Below, piece after piece: positions 53,611 through 64,000 of a DNA stretch of 64,000 nt (position 1 is the first letter of the stretch; every line of letters begins with the position of its first letter). The stretch spans positions 2,196,001-2,260,000 of the forward strand of contig NZ_JAUSYQ010000002.1 of the NCBI RefSeq assembly GCF_030816965.1. Direction: 5' to 3'. This DNA comes from Streptomyces canus. Its GTDB lineage: Bacteria; Actinomycetota; Actinomycetes; Streptomycetales; Streptomycetaceae. The position numbers and the translations under genes are program-made. The notes under the pieces were generated by a model. That model was not told where the DNA came from. It saw only the letters and a program-made list of their open reading frames with translations, and ran no database searches.

Positions 53611-53913
53611 TCAGCTCCTAGTGCCATACGAGGGTGAGGGCGCCCTCTGGTCATACGACGGTGAGGGCGCCGGAGGTCCCGGGCGGGCGTCGAGCGCGGT
53701 GAGCGCGTCGCGCAGCCCCCGGTGTACATCCTCGTACACCTCGATGTGTCCGTCCGTGGCGAGGTGGTCGGCGTCGCCCAGCCGCTCCAGCTGCGCGTCC
53801 ACCTCGGCGTTGCCGGTGGGGGTGCGAGGGACGTTCAGAGGGGCGGGGGCAGCCGGGTCGTACCCGGCTTCGACCGGGACCTCTTGTGAAGGCTCTGGAA
53901 CTGCGTCGCTCAT
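53611..53913 (-). CDS. Small hypothetical protein upstream of tlyA
   Basis: A 100-residue protein with no recognised domain. The middle (AEVDAQLERLGDADHLATDG and DVHRGLRDALTALDARP) is helical and amphipathic; the end repeats APSPSY, encoded by a 20-nt direct repeat (53625-53644 and 53653-53672, one mismatch). ATG start at 53913. It is 7 nt before tlyA and is probably co-transcribed. Divergent from the SCP2 gene, 42 nt away. Confidence 0.75.
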   Translation of the reverse strand: MSDAVPEPSQEVPVEAGYDPAAPAPLNVPRTPTGNAEVDAQLERLGDADHLATDGHIEVYEDVHRGLRDALTALDARPGPPAPSPSYDQRAPSPSYGTRS

Positions 53914-53955
53914 GCCCAGACGCTACCCCGAACCGCTGGGGTACCGTCGATCGCG

Positions 53956-54303
53956 ATGGCCACGATCGAGGAGTGCCGCGCAGCACTCGAAAAGCTCTCC
54001 GACAACATGCGGAACGCCGAGGGGGACACCGCCACGGCGGCGTCCATGGACCGCTCGGTGAGCTGCCGTATCACCGATCTCGACGTCACCTTCGTCGGCC
54101 GGATGACCGGCGGCCGGATCGTGGTGCACGACACCCTGCAGGGCCCTCCGAAGGAGAAGGCCCAGATCAGGCTCACCATGTCCGGTGACGACCTGGTGGC
54201 CCTGGTGAACGGCGAGCTGAACTTCGCCAAGGCCTGGGGCTCGGGCCGGGTGAAGCTGGAGGCGGGCCTGAGGGACCTGTTCCAGCTCAGGAAGCTTCTG
54301 TAG
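53956..54303 (+). CDS. SCP2 sterol-binding domain protein
   Basis: A one-domain protein of 115 residues with an SCP2-like fold: NMRNAEGDTATAASMDRS, VTFVGRMTGGRIVV, IRLTMSGDDLVALVNGEL and the lipid-pocket end GRVKLEAGLRDLFQL. SCP2 domains carry hydrophobic ligands or serve as accessory domains. No signal or membrane segment. Its stop overlaps the siderophore ATPase stop by 17 nt (convergent genes). Confidence 0.83.
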   Translation: MATIEECRAALEKLSDNMRNAEGDTATAASMDRSVSCRITDLDVTFVGRMTGGRIVVHDTLQGPPKEKAQIRLTMSGDDLVALVNGELNFAKAWGSGRVKLEAGLRDLFQLRKLL

Positions 54304-55156
54304 CGGCCTCCACGCGCGCGCGTGCCTTGCGCGCTGCCGGCACCACCAACGGCGTCCCCGTCTCCGGGTCGTCGATCACCTGGCAGCGCAGCCCGAAGAC
54401 CTCCTCGACCAGCTCGGCCGTGACGATGTCGTTCGGGCGCCCCTCGGCGATGATCTTCCCGCTCTTCAGTGCGATGAGATGCGTGGCGTACCGGGCGGCG
54501 TGGTTGAGGTCGTGCAGAACCGCCACCAGCGTGCGGCCCTGCTCCTCGTGCAACTCGGCGCAGAGGTCGAGGACGTCGATCTGGTGCTGGATGTCGAGGT
54601 AGGTCGTCGGCTCGTCGAGGAGCAGCAGCGGGGTCTGCTGGGCGAGCGCCATCGCGATCCACACCCGCTGCCGCTGACCGCCGGACAGCTCGTCGACGTA
54701 CCGCTCGGCGAGTTCCGCGACCCCGGTCTGCCGCATGGACTCCTGTACGACCCGCTCGTCCTCGGTGGACCACTGGCGCAGGATGCCCTGGTGGGGGTAG
54801 CGGCCGCGGCCGACCAGGTCGGCGACGGTGATCCCGTCCGGCGCGATCGACGACTGCGGGAGCAGACCCAGAGTGCGGGCGACCTTCTTCGCCGGCATCG
54901 ACTGGATGACCTGCCCGTCGAGCAGCACCTTGCCCTGGCTGGGCTTGAGCATCCGCGAGAGGGCCCGCAGAAGCGTGGACTTACCGCACGCGTTGGGGCC
55001 GACGATCACCGTGAAGGAGTTGTCGGGTATCTCCACCGACAGCTGCTCGGCGATGACCCGCTGGTCGTAGGCGAGGGTGACGGTGTCGGCGGACAGGCGG
55101 TTCACGGTGCTCCTTGGGTTGTTCAGTCCGCTGGTGAGGATGGTCTCGGCGCTCAT
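54287..55156 (-). CDS. Siderophore ABC transporter ATPase (FecE-like)
   Basis: ATP-binding subunit that drives iron-siderophore uptake, 289 residues. Walker A GPNACGKST, signature LSGGQRQRVWIAMAL, Walker B LLLLDEPT and the switch His in VLHDLNHAARYA are intact. ATG 55156 overlaps the permease stop (ATGA). It is the last gene of the importer unit; a dedicated binding protein is not in the window. Confidence 0.93.
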   Translation of the reverse strand: MSAETILTSGLNNPRSTVNRLSADTVTLAYDQRVIAEQLSVEIPDNSFTVIVGPNACGKSTLLRALSRMLKPSQGKVLLDGQVIQSMPAKKVARTLGLLPQSSIAPDGITVADLVGRGRYPHQGILRQWSTEDERVVQESMRQTGVAELAERYVDELSGGQRQRVWIAMALAQQTPLLLLDEPTTYLDIQHQIDVLDLCAELHEEQGRTLVAVLHDLNHAARYATHLIALKSGKIIAEGRPNDIVTAELVEEVFGLRCQVIDDPETGTPLVVPAARKARARVEAATEAS

Positions 55157-56190
55157 ATCCGGCCCGCCCTGCGCTCGGTGACCAGGAGCCACAGCAGATA
55201 GACGCCGCCGAGGACTCCGGTGACCACGCCGACGGGCAGCTGGTCCGCGCCGAAGACCTTCTGCGAGACCCAGTCGGCGGTGACCAGGAGGGTGGCGCCC
55301 ATGCACAGGGACGGCACCAGGTTGGGGCCGGGCGAGCGGGTGAGACGGCGGGCCAGCTGCGGAGCGGTGAGCGCGACGAAGCTGACCGGTCCGGCGGCCG
55401 CGGTGGCGGCGGCGGTGAGCAGGACGGCGGCGACCAACAGCAGCAGCCTTACGCGTTCGACACGCACCCCGAGGGCGTTCGACACGTCGTCGCCCATCTC
55501 CATCATCCGCAGCCCGCGCGCGTTGGCGAGGACGAGCGGGACGAGGACGGCGCACAGCCACAGCAGCGGCCAGACCTGCGTCCAGTCCCGGCCGCTGAGG
55601 GAGCCGGTCATCCAGACGACCGCCTGGGCCGCCTCGGTGAGGGTGGACCGGGTCAGCAGATAGCCGTTGACCGCCGTGACGATCGCGGAGACACCGATAC
55701 CGACCAGGACCAGCCGGTATCCGTGCACGCCCTGCTTCCAGGCGAGGAGATAGATGGCGAACCCGGTCACGAGTCCGCCCACGAGCGCGCCCAGGGTGAC
55801 CTGGGTCGCGCTCCCGGAGAACAGCACGATCATCGTGAGCGCCCCGGCCGTCGCCCCCTGGCTGAGCCCGAGCACGTCCGGACTGCCCAGCGGATTGCGG
55901 GAGATGGCCTGGAAGAGCGCGCCCCCGAGCCCGAGCGAGGCGCCGACCAGGAGCCCGACGAAGACCCGCGGCAGCCGCAGCTCGTTGATGATGAACTCCT
56001 GCCCCGCGTTGCCGTTCCCGAGCAGCGTCCTCAGCACGTCCCCGGCCGGGATCGGGAAGTCGCCGGTGCCGATCAGCACGACGCTCGCGGTGAGCGCGGC
56101 CAGGAGGATCAGGCCGACGACGACAGTGGCCCGGACGTCCAGCCGCAGGGAAAGCCCGCCGGGGGTCCTGATGGCTCGGTTGGTCCTCAC
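55153..56190 (-). CDS. Siderophore ABC transporter permease 2
   Basis: FecD/BtuC-type permease, 345 residues, about ten helices. It has the family blocks LRLPRVFVGLLVGASLGLGG and AFQ-like FQAISRNPLGSPDVLG, and a cytoplasmic coupling helix near GDDVSNALGV. GTG 56190 overlaps the upstream permease stop (GTGA). It pairs with the permease at 56187-57230 to form a heterodimeric channel. Confidence 0.92.
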   Translation of the reverse strand: MRTNRAIRTPGGLSLRLDVRATVVVGLILLAALTASVVLIGTGDFPIPAGDVLRTLLGNGNAGQEFIINELRLPRVFVGLLVGASLGLGGALFQAISRNPLGSPDVLGLSQGATAGALTMIVLFSGSATQVTLGALVGGLVTGFAIYLLAWKQGVHGYRLVLVGIGVSAIVTAVNGYLLTRSTLTEAAQAVVWMTGSLSGRDWTQVWPLLWLCAVLVPLVLANARGLRMMEMGDDVSNALGVRVERVRLLLLVAAVLLTAAATAAAGPVSFVALTAPQLARRLTRSPGPNLVPSLCMGATLLVTADWVSQKVFGADQLPVGVVTGVLGGVYLLWLLVTERRAGRI

Positions 56191-57230
56191 AGCTGCGCCG
56201 TCCTCCGCCGTCGTACGAGAAAGATGAAGACCGGACCGCCGACGAGCGCGGTGACGATGCCGACCTGGAGCTCCGCGGGCCGCGCGACGAGACGCCCGAT
56301 GACGTCGGAGCCCAGCAGCAGCACGGGCGACAGGATGGTCGCGTACGGCAGGATCCAGCGCAGGTCGGGGCCGGTGAAGGAGCGCACGATGTGCGGCACC
56401 ATCAGGCCGACGAACACGATCGGTCCGCAGGCGGCGGTCGCGGCCCCGCACAGCACGGTCGCGGAGAGCATGGCCAGCGCCCGGGTGCGGTTGAGGTTGG
56501 CGCCGAGTGCCTTGGCCGTGTCGTCGCCCATCTCCATCGCGTTGAGCGGCCGGGCCAGCGCGAGGGCGAGGAGCGAGCCGGCCGCGAGGAACGGCAGCAC
56601 CTGCAGGATGGTCGAGTTGTTCGCCGAGGACAGCGAACCGACCGTCCAGAACCGCATCTTGTTGAGCGCCTGGTCGTCGGTGATCATCACGGCCTGGAGA
56701 TAGCCGTACAGCGCCGCGCTGATCGCCGTACCGGCCAGCGCGAGCCTGACCGGGGTGGCGCCACGGCTCCCGCCCAGGAACCAGACCAGGGCGCCCACCG
56801 CGGCCGCACCGAGAAAGGCGAACCAGACGTAGCCGCTGAGCGAGGTGACACCGAAGAAGGTGATCGCGGTGACGACCGCGGCGGACGCGCCCGCGTTGAT
56901 GCCGAGCAGCCCGGGGTCGGCCAGCGGATTACGGGTGAGCGCCTGCAGCACCGCTCCGGACAGACCGAGAGCGGCACCGGCCAGCAGGCCGAGGACGGTC
57001 CGCGACAGCCGGTCGGCCACCACGACGTCGCCATAGGTCCCCGTGTCCTGGAACAGGCCGTGCCAGACCTGTTCCACGGACAGCCCTTTCGCCCCGACCG
57101 CGATGCTCGCCGTGGCGACGAACACCAGGATCACGACGGACACGAGGAGTCCAACGACTCGTATCGCCCGGCGGGTTGGGGGCGCGGGGGCGGTCTCCGC
57201 GCGCTGTTCGGGAGGACTGTCGACCAACAC
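56187..57230 (-). CDS. Siderophore ABC transporter permease 1
   Basis: FecC/FepD-type permease, 347 residues, about ten helices; blocks DRLSRTVLGLLAGAALGLSG and LQALTRNPLADPGLLGINAG fit the family. The start is GTG 57230 without a Shine-Dalgarno; a -10-like TAACCT lies 7-12 nt before it inside the iron box, so the mRNA is probably leaderless. It is first in the permease-permease-ATPase operon under iron control. Confidence 0.92.
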   Translation of the reverse strand: MLVDSPPEQRAETAPAPPTRRAIRVVGLLVSVVILVFVATASIAVGAKGLSVEQVWHGLFQDTGTYGDVVVADRLSRTVLGLLAGAALGLSGAVLQALTRNPLADPGLLGINAGASAAVVTAITFFGVTSLSGYVWFAFLGAAAVGALVWFLGGSRGATPVRLALAGTAISAALYGYLQAVMITDDQALNKMRFWTVGSLSSANNSTILQVLPFLAAGSLLALALARPLNAMEMGDDTAKALGANLNRTRALAMLSATVLCGAATAACGPIVFVGLMVPHIVRSFTGPDLRWILPYATILSPVLLLGSDVIGRLVARPAELQVGIVTALVGGPVFIFLVRRRRTAQL

Positions 57231-57234
57231 GCAG

Positions 57235-57253
57235 TTAGGTTAGCCTACCCTGC
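57235..57253 (-). promoter_or_regulatory. Iron box (DmdR1/IdeR-type operator)
   Basis: TTAGGTTAGCCTACCCTGC on the plus strand matches 15 of 19 positions of the recalled Streptomyces/DtxR-type iron box TTAGGTTAGGCTAACCTAA. It ends 4 nt from the GTG of the siderophore permease, so a bound repressor would block the promoter under iron-rich conditions. Confidence 0.8.
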
Positions 57254-57321
57254 CAACCAGCCACGATCCCGAGGGCCGAACGTCCCCGGACTCACAGGAA
57301 CGCCTGCCCGCCCCCTACGAC

Positions 57322-58350
57322 TCACAACCCCAGCCTGGCGAGCGCCTTGCCCCCGTCCAGCTCGCACACACCGTCTCCGGCCGCCGTCCAGGCCGCCGCG
57401 CACAGCGCCCGCAGCCCGTCCAGGGCCTCGCCGTCACCGTCGAGTTCCAGTCGCTCCTCGTCGGCCCTCGCACTCCAGCCACCGCACCGGAAGCCTTCTC
57501 CCGCCTCGGTGACCTCGGGCTGCCCGGTGAGCATCCCCCGCAGATCGGCGTCCACATAGGTCGGCCGGTGCTGCGGCGGCGCGGCCAGCAACTGGGCGCC
57601 GTCGGTGACGCCGGTGAGCACGAGGAGCGAGTCCACCTCGCCGTTGAACGCGCCCTCGATGTCCGTGTCCAGCCGGTCCCCGACCACCAACGGCCGATTC
57701 GCACCGGTCCGCAGGATCGTCTCGCGGTGCATGGGAGGCAACGGCTTGCCCGCGACCTGCGGCTCGGCACCGGTCGCTATCCGCACGACCTCCACCGCGG
57801 CTCCGTTGCCCGGTGCGATCCCCCGCCCGCTCGGAATCGTCAGGTCGGTGTTGGACGCGAACCAGGGCACCCCACGCGCAACGGCATAACTGGCCTCTGC
57901 GAACCGCCCCCAGGGCAGGTCCGGCCCACCGAAACCCTGCACGACCGCCGCCGGATCGTCGTCCGCCGACTCCACGGGCTCAAGGCCCCGCTCGCGCAGC
58001 GCGACCCGCAGCCCCTCGCCACCGATGACGAGCACCCGGGAACCGGCCGGCACCTGCTCGCTGATCAGCCGCGCGACCGCCTGGGCGGAGGTGATGACGT
58101 CATCGGCGCCCGTCGGTATCCCCAGTTCGGTGAGGTGCTCGGCCACGGTGTCGGGCGTGCGCAGCGCGTTGTTGGTGACGTAGGCGAGGTGCATACCTCC
58201 CTCGCGCGCGGTGGCGAGCGAGTCGACGGCGTGCGCGATCGCGTTCCCGCCCGCGTACACCACTCCGTCGAGGTCGAGCAGCGCGGTGTCGTACGCCTTG
58301 CTCAGCGCCTGCCCACTGCCCTCGGGCCTCGTCCTCGCGCCCTGGCTCAT
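57322..58350 (-). CDS. HAD-IIA family sugar/nucleotide phosphatase
   Basis: A haloacid-dehalogenase-type phosphatase of the NagD/phosphoglycolate group, 342 residues. Catalytic DLDGVVYAG is near residue 26, followed by VTNNALRTPD, GRGIAPGNGA and VVGDRLDTDIEGA. A C-terminal extension (about 255-342, Arg/Glu/Asp-rich) is longer than in minimal NagD enzymes. ATG 58350 is the chosen start. It is divergent from the DUF1015 gene (72 nt). Substrate unknown. Confidence 0.87.
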   Translation of the reverse strand: MSQGARTRPEGSGQALSKAYDTALLDLDGVVYAGGNAIAHAVDSLATAREGGMHLAYVTNNALRTPDTVAEHLTELGIPTGADDVITSAQAVARLISEQVPAGSRVLVIGGEGLRVALRERGLEPVESADDDPAAVVQGFGGPDLPWGRFAEASYAVARGVPWFASNTDLTIPSGRGIAPGNGAAVEVVRIATGAEPQVAGKPLPPMHRETILRTGANRPLVVGDRLDTDIEGAFNGEVDSLLVLTGVTDGAQLLAAPPQHRPTYVDADLRGMLTGQPEVTEAGEGFRCGGWSARADEERLELDGDGEALDGLRALCAAAWTAAGDGVCELDGGKALARLGL

Positions 58351-58422
58351 TCCGCATCGCTCCTCGTTCGACGGCTTTCCCCCGATCATCCCCCATGCCA
58401 CTGACACCCGTACGATGCCGGG

Positions 58423-59715
58423 ATGAACACAGCAGGTCACCCGGAAGCAACGGCGCGCCGAGGCCTGGAACTCACCCCGTTCCGCGGCCTGCGCTACGAC
58501 CCCGACCGGGTCGGCAGCCTGGCCGCCGTGACATCACCGCCGTACGACGTCGTGGTCCGCCCCGACGGGCTGCACCAACTCCAGTCCAACGACCCGTACA
58601 ACATCGTCCGGCTGATTCTCCCGCAGGCGACGACACCCGCCGAACGCAACGAGCAGGCGGCCCGCACCCTGCGCGGCTGGCTCTCCGAGGGCATCCTGAC
58701 CGCTGACCCCGAGCCCGGCCTGTACGTGTACGAACAGCGCGACGGAGCCGGTCTGCTTCAGCGCGGGATCATCGGCACCCTGCTCCTGTCGGAGCCGTCG
58801 GAGGGCGTGGTCCTGCCGCACGAGGACGTCATGCCGCACGTCGTCGCCGACCGCGCGGCCCTGATGCGCGCCACCTCGGCAAATCTGGAGCCCCTGCTCC
58901 TCACCTACCGCGGCAACGGCGCGGAGTCCGTCACGACGACCGCAATCGAACGCGTGGTCGACCAGCCCCCGCTCCTGGCCACCACCACCGAGGACGGCTA
59001 CCGCCACCGCCTGTGGTCGATCACCGACCCTGCCGAAGTGGCCGGCATCCGCTCGGACCTGGCCCAGCACCAGGCCCTCATCGCCGACGGCCACCACCGC
59101 TGGGCGACCTACCGCCGTCTACGCGCGGAGCACCCCTCACCCAGCCCCTGGGACCACGGCCTTGTCCTCCTCGTCGACACGGCCCGCTACCCTCTCCGCG
59201 TCCGAGCCATCCATCGCCTGCTGCACGGCATCCCGGTGGCCCGGTCTCTGGCGCTCCTCGACGGCCTCTTCCGCGTACGGCGCCTCGACGTGGCCCTGGA
59301 CGAGGGCCTGGACGCCCTCGCCGACTCGGCCTGCGCGGGCAACGCCTTCCTCCTCGCCGGAGACGGCGCCTTCCACCTCGTGGACCGCCCCGACCCGGGC
59401 CTCCTGTCCCGCACGGTCCCCACGGACCGCCCCACCGCCTGGCGCACCCTGGACGCCACGGTCCTGCACGCCACACTCCTCGCCCACGTCTGGCACGTCC
59501 CCGAGGACGACCCCGCCCGCATCGCCTACATCCACGACACGGCCGCGACGGTCGAGAAGGCGGAACGCGACGGCGGAACAGCCGTCCTGATGCACCCGGT
59601 CCGCGAGGAGGTCGTACGCGACCTCGCCCGCCAGGGCGTCACGATGCCCCGAAAGTCGACGTCGTTCGGCCCGAAGCCGGCGTCGGGGCTGGTCCTGCGC
59701 GCACTGGACGTATGA
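58423..59715 (+). CDS. DUF1015 family protein
   Basis: A 430-residue protein of the DUF1015 family, found in many bacteria and of uncertain biochemical role. Conserved blocks are LTPFRGLRYDPDRVG, VTSPPYDVVVRPDG and LIADGHHRWATYRRLR, with two conserved His that suggest metal or substrate binding. It is cytoplasmic, with no membrane segment. It is divergent from the HAD phosphatase and followed by a palindromic terminator. Confidence 0.85.
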   Translation: MNTAGHPEATARRGLELTPFRGLRYDPDRVGSLAAVTSPPYDVVVRPDGLHQLQSNDPYNIVRLILPQATTPAERNEQAARTLRGWLSEGILTADPEPGLYVYEQRDGAGLLQRGIIGTLLLSEPSEGVVLPHEDVMPHVVADRAALMRATSANLEPLLLTYRGNGAESVTTTAIERVVDQPPLLATTTEDGYRHRLWSITDPAEVAGIRSDLAQHQALIADGHHRWATYRRLRAEHPSPSPWDHGLVLLVDTARYPLRVRAIHRLLHGIPVARSLALLDGLFRVRRLDVALDEGLDALADSACAGNAFLLAGDGAFHLVDRPDPGLLSRTVPTDRPTAWRTLDATVLHATLLAHVWHVPEDDPARIAYIHDTAATVEKAERDGGTAVLMHPVREEVVRDLARQGVTMPRKSTSFGPKPASGLVLRALDV

Positions 59716-59721
59716 CGCACG

Positions 59722-59751
59722 AAGGGGCGGGATCCCGGGATCCCGCCCCTT
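59722..59751 (+). terminator. Terminator after the DUF1015 gene
   Basis: Perfect 30-bp palindrome: AAGGGGCGGGATCCC at 59722-59736 is exactly complementary to 59737-59751. It folds into a 13-bp stem with loop CCGG and is followed by TTGTTC. Two to three TTCACTG(C) repeats follow at about 59752-59775, before the next gene's stop. Confidence 0.75.
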
Positions 59752-59785
59752 GTTCACTGCTTCACTGCTTCACTGACCGCGCGTA

Positions 59786-61870
59786 TCAGTCCTTGAGGTC
59801 GCCGTCTTCGGCGACTTCGCCCTCTTCGTCGTCCACTTCTACGACCTTCTCGGCGGCCTCGCTGTCGGCCTGCTCCTCAGACTCGTCGAAGGCGTCCACG
59901 AACTCGACCCCGTCCAGCTCGGCGAGCCGGTCGGAGGCGTCCGTGCTGCCGTCCTTGTCGGACTCCACGGCCTTGGCGAACCACTCCCGCGCCTCACTCT
60001 CCCGACCGGCCGCGAGCAGCGCGTCGGCGTACGCGTACCGCAGCCGCGCGGTCCACGGCTGCACCGAGTTGGAAGCCAGCTCGGGACTCTGCAGCGTCAC
60101 GATGGCCGCGTCCAGCTGCCCCATGTCCCGCCGGGCACCGGCGACGACGAGCCGCATCTCCACCTGTCCGGCCTTGTCGAGCTTGTGCACCTCGGGCGCC
60201 CCGGCCATGTCCAGCGCCTTCTCCGGCCGCCCGAGCCCACGCTCGCAGTCGGCCATGACCGGCCACAGCTCCACGTTCCCGGTCATCCGCCGTGCGGCCC
60301 GGAACTCGGCGAGCGCCTCGCTGTACTTCTGGTTGGCGTACGCCGCGAACCCGGCCGCCTCTCGTACGGCGGCGACACGAGACGCCAGCCGCAGGGCCAC
60401 CTTGGAGTAGCCGTAGGCACCCTCGGGGTCCTCGTCGATGAGCCTGGCGACCATCACCAGGTTCTTGGCGACATCCTCCGCGAGCCCCTTCGGCAGGCTC
60501 TGGAGCTCCTGCCGTACGTCCTTGTCGATCTCGTCGCCCGTGACATCCTCGGGGATCGGCAGCCGCTTGATCGGCTCACGATCGCGCTCCCGTTCGTCGC
60601 GGAAACGCCCGCCGCCGCGCCGATCGTCGCCACCGCGCCGGTCGTCCCGCCCACGGAACCCGCCGGGGCGCCCACCACGGTCGTCCCTACGGGGCCCACC
60701 GCGCCCGCCACGGTCGTCACGCCGGTCGTTGTCCCGGCGGAAGCCGCCCCGGTCGCTCCGGTTGTCGTCACGCCGGAAGCCGCCCCGGTCGTCCCGGTTG
60801 TCGTCACGCCGGAAGCCACCGCGGTCGCCTCGGTTGTCGTCACGCCGGTCGTTGTCACGCCGGTCGTTGTCGCGGCGGAAGCCACCACGATCACCGCGGT
60901 CATCGCTCCGGCGGTCATCCCGCCGATCGTCACGGCGCTCGTAGCTGCCGCGGTTGTCGTCGCGGCGGAAGCCACCACGGTCGTTGTCGCGGCGCTCTAT
61001 GCGCTCGCCTCGGTCACCACGGTCGCCTCGGTCGTCACGGCGGAAGGCAGGCCGGTCACCATCGCGTCGGAACCCACGGTCGCGGTCGTCGCGGCGCGGA
61101 CCGGTCGGCCGGTCGTCGCGACGGAACGCGGGGCGAGGCCCACGATCGTCCCCACGAGGGCCGCGGTCGCGATCGTCACGCCGGCCGTAGCCGCCACCAC
61201 GGTTGTCCCCACCACGGTTGTCGCCACTGCGGTTGTCGTCACGGCGGAAACCACCACGATCACCGCGGTCGTCTCGGCCCGCGTGCCCGCCGCCGCGGTT
61301 GTCGTCGCGGCGGAAGCCACCACGGTCGTTGTCGCGGCGCTCTATGCGCTCGCCTCGGTCACCACGGTCGCCTCGGTCGTCACGGCGGAAGGCAGGCCGG
61401 TCACCATCGCGTCGGAACCCACGGTCGCGGTCGCGGTCGTCGCGGCGCGGACCGGTCGGCCGGTCGTCGCGACGGAACGCGGGGCGAGGCCCACGATCGT
61501 CCCCACGAGGGCCGCGGTCGCGATCGTCACGCCGGCCGTAGCCGCCACCACGGTTGTCCCCACCACGGCTGTCCCCACCACGGCTGTCCCCACCACGGCT
61601 GTCGCCACTGCGGTTGTCGTCACGGCGGAAACCACCACGATCACCGCGGTCATCGCTCCGGCGGTCGTCACGGCGGTCATCCCGCCGGGCATAGCCACCA
61701 CTGCGGCTGTCGTCACGGCGTCCGTAGCCGCCACCGCGATTGGCGCCGCGCTCACTGCCGCCACGGTCGCCGGCACCGCGGTTGTCGTCGCGGCGGAAAC
61801 CGCCACGGTCACCACTGTCCCGTCGCCGCTGGTCGCGCTCCGGTCGGTCGTCGGGAGAGTTGGTGGACAT
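59786..61870 (-). CDS. Arg/Asp/Gly-repeat protein with TPR-like C-terminus
   Basis: A 694-residue protein of unknown function. Residues about 5-455 are very repetitive ([33 protein letters not shown]), with near-balanced Arg and Asp and no hydrophobic core, so they are disordered and likely RNA-interacting. The C-terminal part, about 460-650 ([20 protein letters not shown] ... [16 protein letters not shown]), looks like TPR repeats, ending in an acidic tail. AGGAG 7 nt before ATG 61870 sets the start. It is read leftward, just downstream of the rRNA terminator. Two 0.33-kb near-identical repeats lie within it. Confidence 0.85.
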   Translation of the reverse strand: MSTNSPDDRPERDQRRRDSGDRGGFRRDDNRGAGDRGGSERGANRGGGYGRRDDSRSGGYARRDDRRDDRRSDDRGDRGGFRRDDNRSGDSRGGDSRGGDSRGGDNRGGGYGRRDDRDRGPRGDDRGPRPAFRRDDRPTGPRRDDRDRDRGFRRDGDRPAFRRDDRGDRGDRGERIERRDNDRGGFRRDDNRGGGHAGRDDRGDRGGFRRDDNRSGDNRGGDNRGGGYGRRDDRDRGPRGDDRGPRPAFRRDDRPTGPRRDDRDRGFRRDGDRPAFRRDDRGDRGDRGERIERRDNDRGGFRRDDNRGSYERRDDRRDDRRSDDRGDRGGFRRDNDRRDNDRRDDNRGDRGGFRRDDNRDDRGGFRRDDNRSDRGGFRRDNDRRDDRGGRGGPRRDDRGGRPGGFRGRDDRRGGDDRRGGGRFRDERERDREPIKRLPIPEDVTGDEIDKDVRQELQSLPKGLAEDVAKNLVMVARLIDEDPEGAYGYSKVALRLASRVAAVREAAGFAAYANQKYSEALAEFRAARRMTGNVELWPVMADCERGLGRPEKALDMAGAPEVHKLDKAGQVEMRLVVAGARRDMGQLDAAIVTLQSPELASNSVQPWTARLRYAYADALLAAGRESEAREWFAKAVESDKDGSTDASDRLAELDGVEFVDAFDESEEQADSEAAEKVVEVDDEEGEVAEDGDLKD
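60947..61270. repeat. Intragenic direct repeat, copy A
   Basis: Copy A of a tandem duplication in the repeat-protein gene. It is near-identical to copy B at 61292, with an offset of 345 nt that grows to 351 after a 6-nt in-frame insertion in B. Both keep the reading frame open. Confidence 0.85.
61292..61650. repeat. Intragenic direct repeat, copy B
   Basis: Copy B matches copy A almost base for base up to about 61550, then carries extra short-period units (CACGGCTGTCCC three times) before rejoining the shared sequence. The pattern is typical of slippage and unequal recombination. Confidence 0.85.
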
Positions 61871-61912
61871 GGTGACTCCTGTCTTCGGTACTGCAAGCAT
61901 TCTAAAAACAAA

Positions 61913-61953
61913 AGGACCCCTGGTCCCAGCTGAACGCTGGGACCAGGGGTCCT
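61913..61953 (-). terminator. Intrinsic terminator of the rRNA operon
   Basis: Perfect 18-bp stem (61913-61930 with 61936-61953), 5-nt loop, followed on the minus strand by TTTTGTTTTTAG. It lies 9 nt after the 5S 3' end. A classic strong terminator, and it also separates the operon from the repeat-protein gene. Confidence 0.95.
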
Positions 61954-61962
61954 CCAAATATT

Positions 61963-62081
61963 GTTCGGCGGCGTCCTACTCTCCCACAGGGTCCCCCCTG
62001 CAGTACCATCGGCGCTGTAAGGCTTAGCTTCCGGGTTCGGAATGTAACCGGGCGTTTCCCTCACGCTATGGCCACCGAAAC
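61963..62081 (-). rRNA. rrf: 5S ribosomal RNA
   Basis: About 119 nt. The 5' end GTTTCGGTGGTCATAGCG (complement of 62064-62081) pairs with the 3' end CGCCGCCGAAC; internal CCCGGTTACATTCCGAACCC and AAGCTAAGCC are the conserved actinobacterial 5S loops. Ends are uncertain by a few bases. Read leftward, last in the operon. Confidence 0.95.
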
Positions 62082-62187
62082 CCTAATGGTTTCGAGCGAA
62101 CAAGCACACTTTTCTGTTATGCGTTCCAGCTCAAAGCCGACAACGGTCGTTGCCTCAGAACTAACACAGTGGACGCGAGCAAATATG

Positions 62188-64000
<1,813 letters not shown>

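Noticed and set aside
60700..61760. Regular repeats that look like a CRISPR array
   Set aside because: Units are in-frame codon repeats of variable length with no constant repeat and unique spacers, and no cas genes are near.
60185..61933. Plus-strand frame of Val/Thr/Ala repeats opposite the repeat protein
   Set aside because: It is the complement of the RRDD-coding repeats. The minus frame has a ribosome-binding site, a TPR-like domain and a natural stop.

Overview
The window is chromosomal DNA from a Streptomyces or a very close actinomycete. It has high G+C, third codon positions are almost always G or C, GTG starts and four-base stop/start overlaps (ATGA, GTGA) are common, and the gene set is typical of the genus: a SepF-like protein, scpAB with parA, an AfsR-like NB-ARC/TPR protein, a PIG-V-type glycosyltransferase and Streptomyces-type rRNA. 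From memory, the order sflA ... aroH-tyrA-cmk-plsC-der ... rluB-scpBA-parA-ald ... pyrG ... recN-nadK-tlyA ... siderophore ABC genes matches the S. coelicolor SCO1749 to SCO1790 stretch. That synteny is recalled, not computed.

Layout: 1-2.1 kb, a divergent polar amino-acid ABC importer (partial permease and lipoprotein binding protein) whose binding-protein gene follows a cysteine-ending leader peptide and a hairpin. 2.4-8.8 kb, sflA, an acyl-CoA dehydrogenase, a DHA2 exporter, a PIG-V-like glycosyltransferase, a PAP2 phosphatase and an I78 inhibitor. 9.1-13.8 kb, a lone cytochrome oxidase subunit I, a WYL regulator divergent from an epoxide hydrolase across a perfect palindrome, and an unknown protein. 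13.8-19.7 kb, a branched-chain-type ABC system with both permeases and one ATPase fused into one chain. 19.7-21.4 kb, a decayed rpf gene and two unknown genes. 21.5-25.9 kb, the housekeeping run aroH-tyrA, cmk-plsC, der. 26.2-30.5 kb, a cell-surface protein, a membrane/Rieske redox pair, an NrtR/ADP-ribosylglycohydrolase pair and a small mycothiol-type protein. 30.6-35.1 kb, parA-RHH-scpA-scpB-rluB. 35.5-41.5 kb, ald, an NB-ARC/TPR protein, a NUDIX hydrolase and pyrG. 41.9-47.9 kb, a GH15 enzyme, a BBE-type oxidase, an LLM-type oxidoreductase and a PucR regulator. 47.9-54.3 kb, a GT4 glycosyltransferase, a MraY-like membrane enzyme, recN, nadK, tlyA and small proteins. 54.3-57.3 kb, a siderophore ABC importer behind an iron box. 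57.3-61.9 kb, a HAD phosphatase, a DUF1015 protein and a very repetitive Arg/Asp/Gly-rich protein. 61.9-64 kb, the 3' end of an rRNA operon read leftward: terminator, 5S, and the 3' 1.8 kb of 23S.

Most genes are ordinary housekeeping or transport. The points most worth a second look are the cysteine leader/attenuator before the ABC binding protein; the LivH-LivM-LivG fusion with an asymmetric pair of ATP sites; the membrane/Rieske pair preceded by a 22-bp inverted repeat; the iron box that abuts a leaderless GTG; and the repeat-rich protein beside the rRNA operon, which carries two near-identical 0.33-kb repeats. No CRISPR array, integrase, transposase or tRNA gene was seen.
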